A DNA stretch of 40,536 nucleotides from Candidatus Saccharimonadota bacterium (GTDB taxonomy: Bacteria; Patescibacteriota; Saccharimonadia; Saccharimonadales; Saccharimonadaceae). The position numbers and the translations under genes are program-made. The stretch spans positions 1 through 40,536 of the forward strand of contig JAUSMW010000050.1 of the NCBI GenBank assembly GCA_030645815.1, given 5' to 3'. Numbering within the stretch: the stretch's first letter is position 1; each line of letters starts with the position of its first letter. Below, piece by piece: positions 27,427 through 39,200 of this stretch. The notes below the pieces were generated by a model, which saw only the letters and a list, made by a program, of their open reading frames with translations, ran no database searches and was not told where the DNA came from.

Positions 27427-30270
27427 TTAAAAAGAGAAGGATTGTTCAATGCCATTATCAAACCATGATCCGTGCCTCATTATCTGTTCATTTGTAGGAC
27501 CGGTTACTAATTGTGTATATATGATGATAATAACTCCACCTGCACCTGTTCCAATTGTTGCTCCACCGCCACCTCCCCCTCCATACAATCCACCATTTGC
27601 ACCTGTACCCGTTTGGGGGTCGCCGCCACCGCCTCCACCACCAGCGATAGATGGATCGCTAGTTGAAATTCCGTCTCCACCAACGCCCCCATTTGTAGCA
27701 GTATCTCCACCGCCTCCACCCGAACCATCGGTACCGGGATTTCCGTTTGCTCCATTTGCTGTAGTTCCTCCGTTAGCAAAACAGCTATTTCCACCAGGGC
27801 CTCCGTTAGCACCACCAATAGTTCCATCATTAGAAGCGCCAATGCTATCACATCCTGATCCACCGCCACCACCCTGCGCCTCATCTCCTCCGATTGAACC
27901 ATCGCCATTTCCACCAGTACCCCCGGTTCCATTTGGACTGCCGGCACCGCCCCCGCCACCCGTACTATCGTCACCTGTTGCACTACCAGTTCCACCTGCC
28001 CCACCAGCAAATTCTCCATTTGGACCAATCCCAGTAAGATCGCCACCTGCGCCACCTGCAGCACTGGTTGAAGTAGTTCCCCCATTTGCGCTTACGATTA
28101 CATTAGAATCCGTGTAATTTGCACAGCCTGTTGTATTGTTACAAAACCATGTATTTCCACCATTCACGCTGTCTGTGCCTCCTGATCCAACGCTAAAGTT
28201 AACATTGGTAGAAGCAGTAAGATCTGCATTTAATATACGTGCATATGCACCACCACCACCACCACCGCCTCCTGTGCTTAAATTGTCTCCAGCGCCCCCA
28301 CCGCCAATGGCGTAGATAGTATTTACATCAGTCCAGTCCGAGGGAACTGTCCAGCATCCTGATCCGCACGTACCGTCGGCATTAGCGTCAAGAACAATAG
28401 TAGAATCCGCGTCAGATGCTATTTGCCATTGTCGCAATTCGCTAAAAATAACCGCTTCCTTTTGGTTTGAAGTTTGCGTAGATGGTTTAGTAACTGATAT
28501 TTCAGCTGATGGAGTAGCAGTGCCCAGAACAAATGGATTTTTACTTACATCAAATTTAGCTTGGTCAATTTCAGGTATTTCAGAAGTCACAAATTGTAGA
28601 GGCCCGATCGAATAAAAATATGGTGAGCGGTAGGGCGCTTTATAATGATAGCCAATTGTTATTTCGTCCCCTGCTTGAAGATCAACATTCCAAACGATTG
28701 CTTTTGCTGCAAGGGGGTATTCCGCTGTTGAGAGGACTTCGTCCTCGATAACAAGCCCAAAGAATGGCGCGGGGTCAATTTTTCCATAATAAAGGTTGTT
28801 TATGTCGTAAACCTTTGGCTTGAGGCTGAAATGTAAATGTGGACCTGTGGTCAAAAGTCCCGTATTTCCTGATAACCCTAGCACACTTCCAGGGGATATG
28901 GTTTCCCCAGCTTTAACCCCAATTTTACTTAAATGCCCGTAATACGACCGTCCCCACGAATGCTCAATAACCACCGTGTGTCCGTAGACCCAATTTTCTT
29001 GAGCCAAAATTACTTCTCCACTATCCACTGCCAGAACGGGAGTTGCCGCAGGAAGAGCAAAATCGATACCGTCATGTCCATCTATTCCGGATTGTTTATA
29101 TTTATCCCTCATTCCATGCCTGTCAATTTGCTGGCCAAATCCAAGTGTTACCGGATATTTGTCGTCAAATGGCAGGCGAAGGTCAGGTATATTTGTTTCG
29201 GATTGTATATTGTAACTTTCTGAAATGCCACTTTCTTGAGAATAGGATAGAGTTGAGTCGGGTCCTTTTGAAATTTGAAAATCATGAGGTACACTTTCAA
29301 TGATCTTGCCTCTAAAAGGTTGATTTGCCTTTATTTTCATCTCAACAGGATAAGTTTTTGGCGGGTAAATACGTGTTGCAGTAATTCTTTCGACATCGAA
29401 AGGAACTGTGTCTCTTACCTCAAACCGGTCATTTACAGTATAAGTACCATTAAGAGTGTTAGCAGTTAGCTTCATATTATATCTTCCAACAGCTCCGGTA
29501 AGAAAAGAAGCTTCATAGTCTGGTCTAACGGTCACTTCATGCATGAGGCATTCACGATTGACAATGATCCCACCATTTTGGGTCGAAAGAGTAGATATGG
29601 TTCCCAATGGTGATTCTATCTCAAGGTTGACAGTGGCATCACAAACCATGCGTCCTCCTTCATCTAGCACTCCAATTGCAATGCTGGCCAGTTCTTCGGG
29701 TAAATACATCGACTTATTTGTGTTAATTGCCAAAACTCCCCAAGTAAAATCCTGAGTAGACACTGTTTCATTCGTATCGGCATCAATTATTTTGACAGTG
29801 TAGGATCCAGGTCTCATGCCAACCTCAGGATTGATGCTAAAAACGTATTCGCCATTTATATATTTTTCATCTACTTTGACATTCAGCTCAGAGCTTTTTG
29901 AATTTTTGATATCTATTCTATAACGAGTTGTAGGACGGGCATTTTTTACTACAAATTCAATTTTTTCTTTTGCTTGATATGCTACTCTTGATAGTTTTAC
30001 AACATAATCTTCGGGTTGGAAGACCGCGGATGCTGGGCTAGAGGGAATTGATAGATCAAGAATACTTTCAGGTACAGGTGTACCGGTACCAAGGTTTTCA
30101 AGTGTTGCTGACATAGTAGAGTTGGGGGTAGGAATGATCTCCTGGGCAAATGTTTTACGAGGTTGTAGGTTGTAGGCAGAAGGTTGTAGAAAAATAGATG
30201 TAAGAACCAGGAGTTCAATACAAATGGTTAAACACTTCTTAATTTTGATTTTTAAATTATAATTTTGCAT
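27427..30270 (-). CDS. Secreted M23 (LytM) metallopeptidase fused to a glycine-rich domain
   Basis: The 947-residue protein has a signal segment (about 10-42) and Ig/macroglobulin-like beta domains (about 88-330; KLSRVAYQAKEKIEFVV, NTNKSMYLPEELASIAI). An M23 peptidase domain lies at about 370-500: GHDGIDFALPAATPVLAVDS gives zinc ligands His399 and Asp403, YYGHLSK His446, and GPHLHFSL the His478-x-His480 pair. All expected ligands are present, so peptidoglycan cleavage is plausible. The C-terminal third (about 655-925) is dominated by Gly-Gly runs and ends GGVIIIIYTQLVTG, like glycine-rich adhesive domains. It lies 19 bp downstream of the giant repeat gene and may help pass surface proteins through the wall. 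The N-terminal codons lie in intergenic-type AT-rich DNA and the signal region contains a heptamer array. Confidence 0.88.
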   Translation of the reverse strand: MQNYNLKIKIKKCLTICIELLVLTSIFLQPSAYNLQPRKTFAQEIIPTPNSTMSATLENLGTGTPVPESILDLSIPSSPASAVFQPEDYVVKLSRVAYQAKEKIEFVVKNARPTTRYRIDIKNSKSSELNVKVDEKYINGEYVFSINPEVGMRPGSYTVKIIDADTNETVSTQDFTWGVLAINTNKSMYLPEELASIAIGVLDEGGRMVCDATVNLEIESPLGTISTLSTQNGGIIVNRECLMHEVTVRPDYEASFLTGAVGRYNMKLTANTLNGTYTVNDRFEVRDTVPFDVERITATRIYPPKTYPVEMKIKANQPFRGKIIESVPHDFQISKGPDSTLSYSQESGISESYNIQSETNIPDLRLPFDDKYPVTLGFGQQIDRHGMRDKYKQSGIDGHDGIDFALPAATPVLAVDSGEVILAQENWVYGHTVVIEHSWGRSYYGHLSKIGVKAGETISPGSVLGLSGNTGLLTTGPHLHFSLKPKVYDINNLYYGKIDPAPFFGLVIEDEVLSTAEYPLAAKAIVWNVDLQAGDEITIGYHYKAPYRSPYFYSIGPLQFVTSEIPEIDQAKFDVSKNPFVLGTATPSAEISVTKPSTQTSNQKEAVIFSELRQWQIASDADSTIVLDANADGTCGSGCWTVPSDWTDVNTIYAIGGGGAGDNLSTGGGGGGGGAYARILNADLTASTNVNFSVGSGGTDSVNGGNTWFCNNTTGCANYTDSNVIVSANGGTTSTSAAGGAGGDLTGIGPNGEFAGGAGGTGSATGDDSTGGGGGAGSPNGTGGTGGNGDGSIGGDEAQGGGGGSGCDSIGASNDGTIGGANGGPGGNSCFANGGTTANGANGNPGTDGSGGGGGDTATNGGVGGDGISTSDPSIAGGGGGGGDPQTGTGANGGLYGGGGGGGATIGTGAGGVIIIIYTQLVTGPTNEQIMRHGSWFDNGIEQSFSF
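30160..30190. repeat. Heptamer (GGTTGTA) array inside the signal-peptide region of the M23 gene
   Basis: GGTTGTAGGTTGTAGG and a further GGTTGTAG after a short interruption. The array is translated on the minus strand as part of SAYNLQPRKTFA, just before the predicted signal cleavage site. Confidence 0.6.
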
Positions 30271-30289
30271 TTTGACTTTTGAATTTAAT

Positions 30290-33200
30290 TTAGAAAGATG
30301 ATAGATAATTGAGTGTGATGTCTCCTACCTGTACGTGATTGCTGTCTTTACTTGACATCTTAAGCATGATAATTACCTCATCACCGGCCGTATCAAGGTC
30401 ATTTGCGGCGCCACTATCAAGGAGAGTACCTGCAATATCTATGTTGGTCCAAGTCTTTGAAATGGTTCTCTGGGCTTGCCGATAGGCAACAGGTGTTGCG
30501 GCTTGAGCAGCAGTCATTCCTCCAAAAGTACCGTTATATATGTATACGTCAAGTCTGTTGGTATCAGGATTTCCGAGCTCAGTGTTGAATTTGATTTGAG
30601 CAGCAGATGTAGATGTAGGCCACGCTGAGAAGTCGGCAGGCAATTTCACTCTTACTGCAACCGTGTAGTCCTGAAGAGTGGTAGACGTTGAGCTCCACTC
30701 ATAGTAATTGGTGAAGTTAGATAATTGAGCCGAAGCAGAAGCATCAGATGTCATGCTTCCTGTAGTTGTTGCCGATCCTGAAGCGGTAAGTGTGGCGCCA
30801 GCGTACTCTGCCATAAGAGTGATATTTTTTAGAGGACGTGCGCTACCCGCAAATCTAGGACCTTGATTGAGATAATCAAATACAATTCCATTGGTATCAT
30901 TTCCGATTTGGACAATACCATTTTGCTTGACTGTAAAGCGCGTCATGCCAGAGGATGAGGCAGTAAAGATATCACCAACGCCTGAATTGTCGACAACGAG
31001 CCCGGCAAAAGATGTATTGGCACTGACAGATGCTCCAACGACTGTTCCTTTAAATGGATTGTTCTGGCCAGTAACCCTGAATGCAGCAGAGGACGATGAT
31101 GTCCCTCCAGCCAAGAAATCAAGGGTAGTATTTGAAGGCATAATAGCGCCAAGAGATATATCAAATGCACTCGAAGATCCGACTCCACATGATCCCCAAG
31201 TGGCGCCTGATCCAACCCCGCCTGATTTGAGACATTCACCGCTATTTCCTTCATTTGTCCCAAGCCTAATTCCACCGGAATTTGTAATGGTGAATTTCGC
31301 AACACCCGAGGCAGAAGCACTAAATATGTCTTGCGTACCTGTATTGTTGAGCACAAGAAGCGCTTGTCCAGTCGGGGCGCCCTGGATAAGGTTTCCTGCG
31401 CCTGAAGCCGTAATAAATGAGAAAGTCCCATTTGCTAGAAGCCCTCCTACTCCAATCGTGACACCACCACCAATGGATAAGTTGTTGCCAATGTCAGTAT
31501 TTTCACTAACCAAAAGAGAATTTGTGGAGATATTTCCGATGCTTGCAGCAGGCGAATCTATACCATTTATATCAACAACCTGAAGACCAGATGTTCCATC
31601 CGAAACATAAGCATATTTACCGGATACAAAAGAATTAAGTGCGCTCCCTGAGGTATCATATGCACCGATATATTGAGGCAGTGTAGGATTTGAAATATCA
31701 ATGATTTGCAATCCGGAAGTACCAGTAGATAAGTATGCGTATTTTCCTGACACAAATACACCGGTTGCATTCCCGGTTGTATCAAGGGATCCGACAATTG
31801 TAGGGGCATTTGGATTTGAGACATCAACAATCATAAGTCCCAAGGTATTTTGCGCAAGATACACATATTTTCCCGAAACATACACACCTCGTACTGTATT
31901 AGTTACATTCTGTTGCTTAACAAGCGTAGGACTAGACGAATCGGATATATCAAAAATGTAAAGTAAATTGTTGAAATCTCCGACATAAGCATACTTACCC
32001 ATTACGTATATCGATTCAGCGAGCTGTGTGACACTAACATCTTTATAGAGGCGTATAGGATTTGCCGGATTTGATATATCTAAAATTGTTAATCCATCAA
32101 TTGTGTCAAGATAATATGCTTTATTTCCGGTTACAAAAACATCCATCCCATTTCCACCACCGGCATACGTACCAATAACCTGTGGCGCAAGAGGATTTGA
32201 AATATCCAGAACCTTAAGACCTATTGCGGCTGTCGTATCAACAACATAAGCATATTTTCCAGCAACATAAACACTAACAGCAGCAGTAAATGAACTATTT
32301 GTGCCAATTTGAATAGGGGAGGACGGATTTGAGATATCAATAACTTGTAACGTAGTTCCATCCGCAACATAAGCATATTTTCCAGCAATATAAATATCTT
32401 GAGCGTTATTAGGTGTGTTGAAAGTTCCTTTTAAGACCGGGTTACCATCCGCTTTTTGAAGGAAATTACCTCCGTTAAGTGTTAATTTCTCTGTGGCAGA
32501 CCCAGTACCGATATTTACATTTCCACTTTGCTGGACCGTAAATCTTTGAAGACCTGACGAGGAGGCTGTAAAGATATCACCGGATCCGGAATTATCAACA
32601 GTAAGCGCCGCAAACGAAGTTGCACCAGAAACAGATGCAACAGGAAGGATTCCCGAAATTCCTCTCATATCCATTGTCGCTAGGGCTGCAGTTCCAAGCG
32701 TTGGTACATTCCCAACAGTGAGAGCTCCCGTTTCGTCAATCCTCAGTCTTTCAGTTCCGGTGACTGTTGTGGTTGTGGCAGCCGTGAAGAAACGTATCAT
32801 GGTCATTGCATTTTCCGATAACGAGTTTCCTCCTAGGTATAGTTGGTTTCTCCCTCCACCAACTGCTCCAATAAGACCCGTTACAGGTGCTTGAGAATTT
32901 GTAGAGTGTGCGAATTTCAAACGGCCAAATTTTGCTGTTTCATCAGCTTCACTGTCCTGTAGCATGAGCCCTCCTGTGCCTGAGATACCATGGATAAGAT
33001 GTACCATGCCCAAGCTGTTTGCTGGTCTTATAAATATGTCTCCGGTTGTATCTCCTCCAATTGTCAAGGTTTGCATCTTGGTTGTCTGCAAACTTCCTGC
33101 GGCGTCTAATACTAAGTTTCCAGATATTGAAGCTGTCTGAGAACCTCTTGCATCATTTATGCCAAGAATTGCAAATTTAGCAGATTCTGTCGCAGTCCCC

Positions 33201-36200
33201 CCAAGAAGGAAATCAAGAGTAGAGTTACCTGCAAATATTGTTCCAAGAGATGAATTCTGGTTGAATGGTGACCCTCCATTTGCGATACCAAGAATTCCTG
33301 TTACATCAGATGATGCAAGATTTACAGCAGATGAAGAAAGAAGACCATTTGAACCAATGTGTGCTATTCCAGTTGAAAGAGAGGAGAACACTGTTGATCC
33401 ACCAAGAGTTGTTGTTGAAAGAGGAGAAAGAACAATATTTCCAGTATTTCCTCCTCCTATTGTTAATGTTTGTTTTGCAGTTGTTTGTATATTTCCATCA
33501 GCTGTAACAAAGAGAGCCCCATTAACTCCTGCACTAACAGAGGCAGTTGGTGTTCCGTTATTTATATTTAGTACTGCAAACTTAGCAGACAAGGTTGCAT
33601 TTCCTCCAAGAAGAAGATCAAGAGTGGAGTTACCTGAGTATATTGCACCATTTGCAATGTCCCATTGGGTTGTTCCTGTTCCACCCGGACATGTTGTCCA
33701 GGAAGGAGCAGAAGCACCGGATACAAGACATAGGCCTGTTGAAGCGGTTGTTGCTTGTGCAAGTACTCCTGTTGTTTGGGTTGCATATAGAATACCATTT
33801 TGACCAGTGTATCCTGGGAGAGTGATATTCTTTCCTGATTGGCCAATAACCAAGTCACCGGTTGTTCCTCCACCAAGAGTCAAAGTTTGATTTCTCGTTG
33901 TCTGAAGACTACCTTCAGAATCAAGAACTATTGATCCAGAGAGAGTAGCAACTTGAGTTCCTCGAGCACCTACTATATTTGTGATAGCAAATTTTGCAGA
34001 ATCAGTAGAGACACCCCCGAGAAGGAAGTCAGTAGTAATGTTCCTTTGTGTTATTACACCTGCAGATAATTGTAATGGGCTCATGCCGATAGGACAGTCC
34101 GCGCTTCCGATAACGATACCGTTTTGAGTTGTGACACAAGTAGCTGATGCAATGGTTGCGCCATTGGTACCGTTGCTTATAACTGTTCCTGTGACATTAA
34201 GAGTACCTGTAATATTAACGTTGCTTCCTTGTGCAACAGTCAAAGCAGGTGTAGTATTTGAATTCTTATTAACTCCGATTTCAAAACTTCCAGTTGTCGT
34301 ATTTACACCAAATGAGTAGTCGGTCGTCTGTCCGCAGCCATCAGTTGTTGTACAGATGATATGAAGCGAGCCGGGGCCAAGATATAGACTTCTAAATCGG
34401 GCCGATGGGGAAGACCCCAGGTCGGTTACATTGTCAGCAAAAGGCGCAATAAATCCGCCTGCTACTGCATTTCTTGGGTTGAGAATGATATTGCCTGTAG
34501 TATCTCCACCGATGGTGAGGGTTTGGTTATTTGTAGTCTGCAAAGATCCTGTTGCATCTAGGACCAAATTACCTGATATAGAGGCAGTCTGTTGTCCACG
34601 TGCGTTGTTTATTCCCAGTACTGCAAACTTTGCAGAAGCGGTAGAGTTACCACCTATGAGAAGGTCTAGGGTAGAGTTGCCTGAATAGATAGCACCTGAT
34701 GCAATATCCCATTGAGTCGTACCTGTGCCACTAGGACATGTCCCCCAAGTCGCACCTGATCCCACTCCTCCTGAGAGTAGGCATTGATTTGAGGTGCCCT
34801 CATTTGTTCCTAGTCTAATTCCACCTGAGTTAGTAACCGTGAATTTGGCAACTCCTGATGCGCTTGCAGTAAAGATATCTAGATTGCCTGTTTTGTTGAT
34901 GATAAGTGCTGCTTGTCCGCCTGAAATTGAAGTGATGGTCGCGCCAGCACCATTTCCTGAATTTGCGATATTTAGAACACTTCCTGTGGCAAGACCATAA
35001 CTTTGCGTAAGAGACAGAACATTTGCGCTGTTGGTACATGTTCCTGATGTTATTGTGCAGTTGTCAGTAAGAGAAGCGAGCGCTCCGGTAGTTGTTATGA
35101 CGCCGCTTGCACCCGAGGTAGGATTTCTTGAAATATTGAGTAGGTTACCGGTAAGACTGACTGTTGAGGTATATGTTGTTGCAGAACCAATTGTAAGAGC
35201 CTTTCCAGTTGTCAGAGCGTTGGCATTAATAGTAACGGCATCGGTAGTTGTACCTGGGAAGTCAAATGTTGTTGTTGCGTTGTCTGCAAATGTTACATAA
35301 GTTGCTCCGTTGTCTTGGACCAAAAAGTCTCCAGTGGAGGAAAGGTTGGCGACTAGATTGCCGGCACCAGGATCAAGTGAGATGTCACCTGTTCCTGATC
35401 CGATATTTACAAATCCGCTAGGTGCTGAAAGAGTGAGGTCTCCGTCAGCCTCTGCTGAGATGGTAGGAGCAGTAACTGCGCCTGATGAATTGAAGGCAAG
35501 AACACCATTCAGGTAACCAGCTTTTCCTAGAGATAAGACTCCTCCTTGGGATAGAGAGAGGAAGCCGCGATTGTTGCCACTTGTGCTATTAACACCAAAT
35601 TCAAGACTTCCAGAGGTAGTATTTACTCCTAGTGAGTAATCAAGATTTTGGGCACATCCATCTCCGGTTTTGCATTGGATGTGAAGAGATGTTGGTCCAA
35701 GGAAAAGATCTTTAAATCTGGCAGATGGAGATGATCCAAGAGCGACTGTATTGTCTGCACCTGGGAGAATTGCAGAACCGGAGACAGAGTTACGAGGGCT
35801 TAAGATAATATCTCCTGTCGTATCTCCTCCAACGGTCAGAGTCTGGTTGTTTGTGCTTTGGATATTACCAATTCCATCGATGGTAAATCCAGCCGATGAA
35901 GATGCCGTGCCATCATTTTTGATGACAAATTTAGTAACACCTGAGGCAGAGGCTGCAAGAATATCATGGGTTGAAGGCTGGTTGATGGTTAGAGCTGCTG
36001 TGCCCATGCTTACAGATGTTGTATTTATACCAACAGAGTGGACTCCAAAATCACCTGTAATAAGTGGTGTAGTTGTGTTGGAATTTGCTATATAAAGCTT
36101 GTTGGAAAGCGTTTCATTGTAGCCTGCGTTATAGCCGATAAATACACCGCTTCTACCCGATGTGTTGGAGCGTCCGGCGCCACTACCCACGAATGTATTG

Positions 36201-39200
36201 AAGCTTGCATTTGTGGAGAGTCCTGCTTCTGCGCCGATGAGGACATTATCAGCTCCTGAGGATACGATGTTTCCTGCATTAAATCCAAGCATTGTATTGT
36301 AGCTTCCGGTCGAAAGAGCAGCCCCTGCTCCTGCACCAACCCGTATTGTATCGCTTCCAAATTGAGAGAGTACCGAATCTGTGCCAATTAATAACGCTTT
36401 CCCTGATGCGAGTATAAGATTTCCAGTTGATGTAACAGTGCCGTTGCCACCATTGGGAGAGAGTGTAATATTGCCCGTTGTTGATCCTCCAATGGTCAAG
36501 CTTTGTTTAAGCGTAGTTTGGATTGAGCCATCATATCCAATCGAAAGGCCACGTCCATTTGAAGCAGAAAGTGTTGCAACCGGTGTATCTGCATTTATTC
36601 CAGTTACTGCAAACTTTGCAGAGGCGGTAGATGTCCCACCCAATAGTAGGTCTGTCGTTAAATTACCATTCGCAACAATTCCAGTGGAAGCATTGTACTG
36701 CCAGAAGTTTGCTCCAAGATTATCACTTCCACATGAAATCAATCCGTTTGTATCCGACTTTAAGGTACAATCTGAATATCCTGCAAACTTTATTCCTGTA
36801 TTACTTCCGCCTCTTCCCGACAAGACTAATTCACCTGTTTGGGAATCGCCAATTGTAAGTGGCGCAAAGTTCCTGTTCGCAATGGTTTGACTACCGGTAA
36901 ATACAAGATTTCCAGATAGCGTTGCTCCTCCATCAAATCTTGTGAGTCCACTATCTACCCATAATGCATAAGGCCCATTTGTAAAAGTGATGTTGGAACC
37001 TGTGGGGGCTCCATCAATGTATACAGTAGCTGCATCTGTTATGGTTTCGGTACTTCCCCCTACAACACCGCTAACATCTGGAGCACGGAATTGGTTATGT
37101 CTTTGAGTTGCAAGAGTTGCCCCATCCGCTAAAGTAATGAGTTGTACTGCAGTACCAAAGAGCACTTGTTCTGACACAACACCGGCAGCATTTAGGGCAT
37201 CAACCTCAAAGGCACTTCCAATAGAAGACCCATCATCTCCACCGACTGATACCTTCCCATCCCCTCTGACGTACAATCCTGTAGTTGAGCCGTTATTGCT
37301 AGTTACATTTAAAGCATATTGAGTTGAACTTGAATTAATGTCTATCGAGACTCCATTGGCGCTTGAATTGGAGGTATCAAAGACCCCTAAATTACTAGTA
37401 GTGGCGTTTGCGATGTTTAAAGTTCCAGTAAGATTCACAAACCCACCAGAACCATTATTGGGGGAGAGTAAGATATTGCCCGTAGTGGAGCCTCCAATGG
37501 TTAGATTATTGTTCCGCAAGCTTTGGATAGTTCCATCAGCTCCCAAAACGATTCCATTTCCGTTGCCACCAGATGCAGTAGTTGCAGATATCGATGCAAC
37601 AGGTGAGAGTGAGCCTGCAACATTGGTAATCGAAAACTTGGCACTTGCTGTTGAGGTTGCTCCTAGTAAGAAGTCAGTCGTGAGATTCCCATTTGCAACA
37701 ATTCCTGTTGAAGAATTATACTGCCAGAAGTTATCTGCTCCACCAGCACCGGTGTCATCTGTTCCACAACCAAGTATTCCACCAACTGTTTCAAGTGCAG
37801 AACAATTTGCAAAAGTAGAGGAGCCAAAGAGAATATTCTTTCCTGATTGACCTAACACTAAGTTTCCACTAGTTCCCCCTCCGATGGTGAGAGTTTGACC
37901 AAGAGTTGATTGGATATTTCCAACTCCATCAATGGTAAATCCAGCAGAAGATGAGGCAGTACCATCATTGTTGATGACAAACTTTGTAGCACCCGATGCA
38001 GAGGCTGCAAATATGTCATTTGTTGATATGCCATTTTGGTTGACGATAAGAGCGGCATTTCCGCCTGTAATTCCTCCAGTAATTTGTTGTCTTCCTGTGA
38101 GATTTAATTGTCCACTTGCACCACGGATGAGAGTTGTATCTGCTGTTCCACCGGTACCCCAGTCAATTCCATTATCTCCGAAGTAGGAGTTGGAGGACGC
38201 ATCTTCTACATATACAGCCCAATTCTTGGTGGCATCAGCGTCATTGAGGGCAAAGTAGGCTCCATATTGGGTGCCTGTAGTAGTCCCCGTTGCATCAAGA
38301 ACATAAAGTCCATAGCTTTTCGGAGTGGATGTTCCTGTGGTTGTGAGTTGGGTATAGTCTCCGAAAATTGTTGCGCCCGTGCTTCCGCCATTATTCGTAA
38401 TGTCATTGTAAACGGCATATATATCTCCGCCCGTTGCTCCTGCACCAATTGCCAAGGTATTCATGACTCCATAAACAAGTGAGGTGGCACTTGTAGATGT
38501 AATTGTATTGTCAATTCCTATATAGTTGCCTCCACGTGTTGTCGTGAAGTTATTCTCGACACCGGTGTATCCAAGTCCATTGACTGCCGCGGTATTTGAG
38601 AAATCATTGATAAGACCTTTGAGGTTAACCGATGTCTGTTCTGCGGTGAAAACATTCCTAACACCGATAGAGCCTGTTATGTTGTCAAACTTGTTGTAAA
38701 CACCTGTCTTGGTTGATATCGATTGACTTGCCGGGCTTGCCAAATTGTAAAGTCCATATCCATCTTGACTTGATGATACGTCGTTACCAAAATCGTTGTA
38801 ATACCCATACATATTAGTTGAAGTAAATGTTTGTGGATCAAAGATGTTATAGCTTCCATAAGCACTATTTGCAGTTGCACCTAGAGTCAAGGAATTGTAT
38901 GTCCCATATACACGTGAGTTAACACTGTTAGCTCCAGTGATAGACACATCATTTCTCGTGCCTGCAATTATTCCCGGGCTACCGGAGCCGCCTGTGTAGG
39001 AAAGAGTATTGTAATTGCCATAGAATGACTGACCATTTGTTGAGGTAGTACCGGTAACATTTAGACCTCTCTGGCCATTAACAACTGTCGTATCTATATT
39101 GTATGAAGGATTGGTAAGTCCAATTCCAAGTCTACCTCCTACGCCATTTTGAGGCATTATGATCATGTTTCCGGCAATTGTTGCTGTTGCAGGACCGGAG

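Noticed and set aside
27449-28117. Plus-strand proline-rich 222-residue frame
   Set aside because: It is the complement of the Gly-rich region of the M23 protein; Gly codons read in reverse give Pro.
33159-33803. Plus-strand frame of 214 residues, and similar plus-strand frames within 30290-40536
   Set aside because: They are antisense shadows of the giant gene. They contain no known motif, and their repeats mirror those of the sense frame.
36095-36330. Trimeric autotransporter (YadA-type) adhesin
   Set aside because: The N-T-x-x-G-x-x-A-G repeats look head-like, but the C-terminus is a beta-sandwich rather than a YadA membrane anchor, and nothing else indicates an outer membrane.
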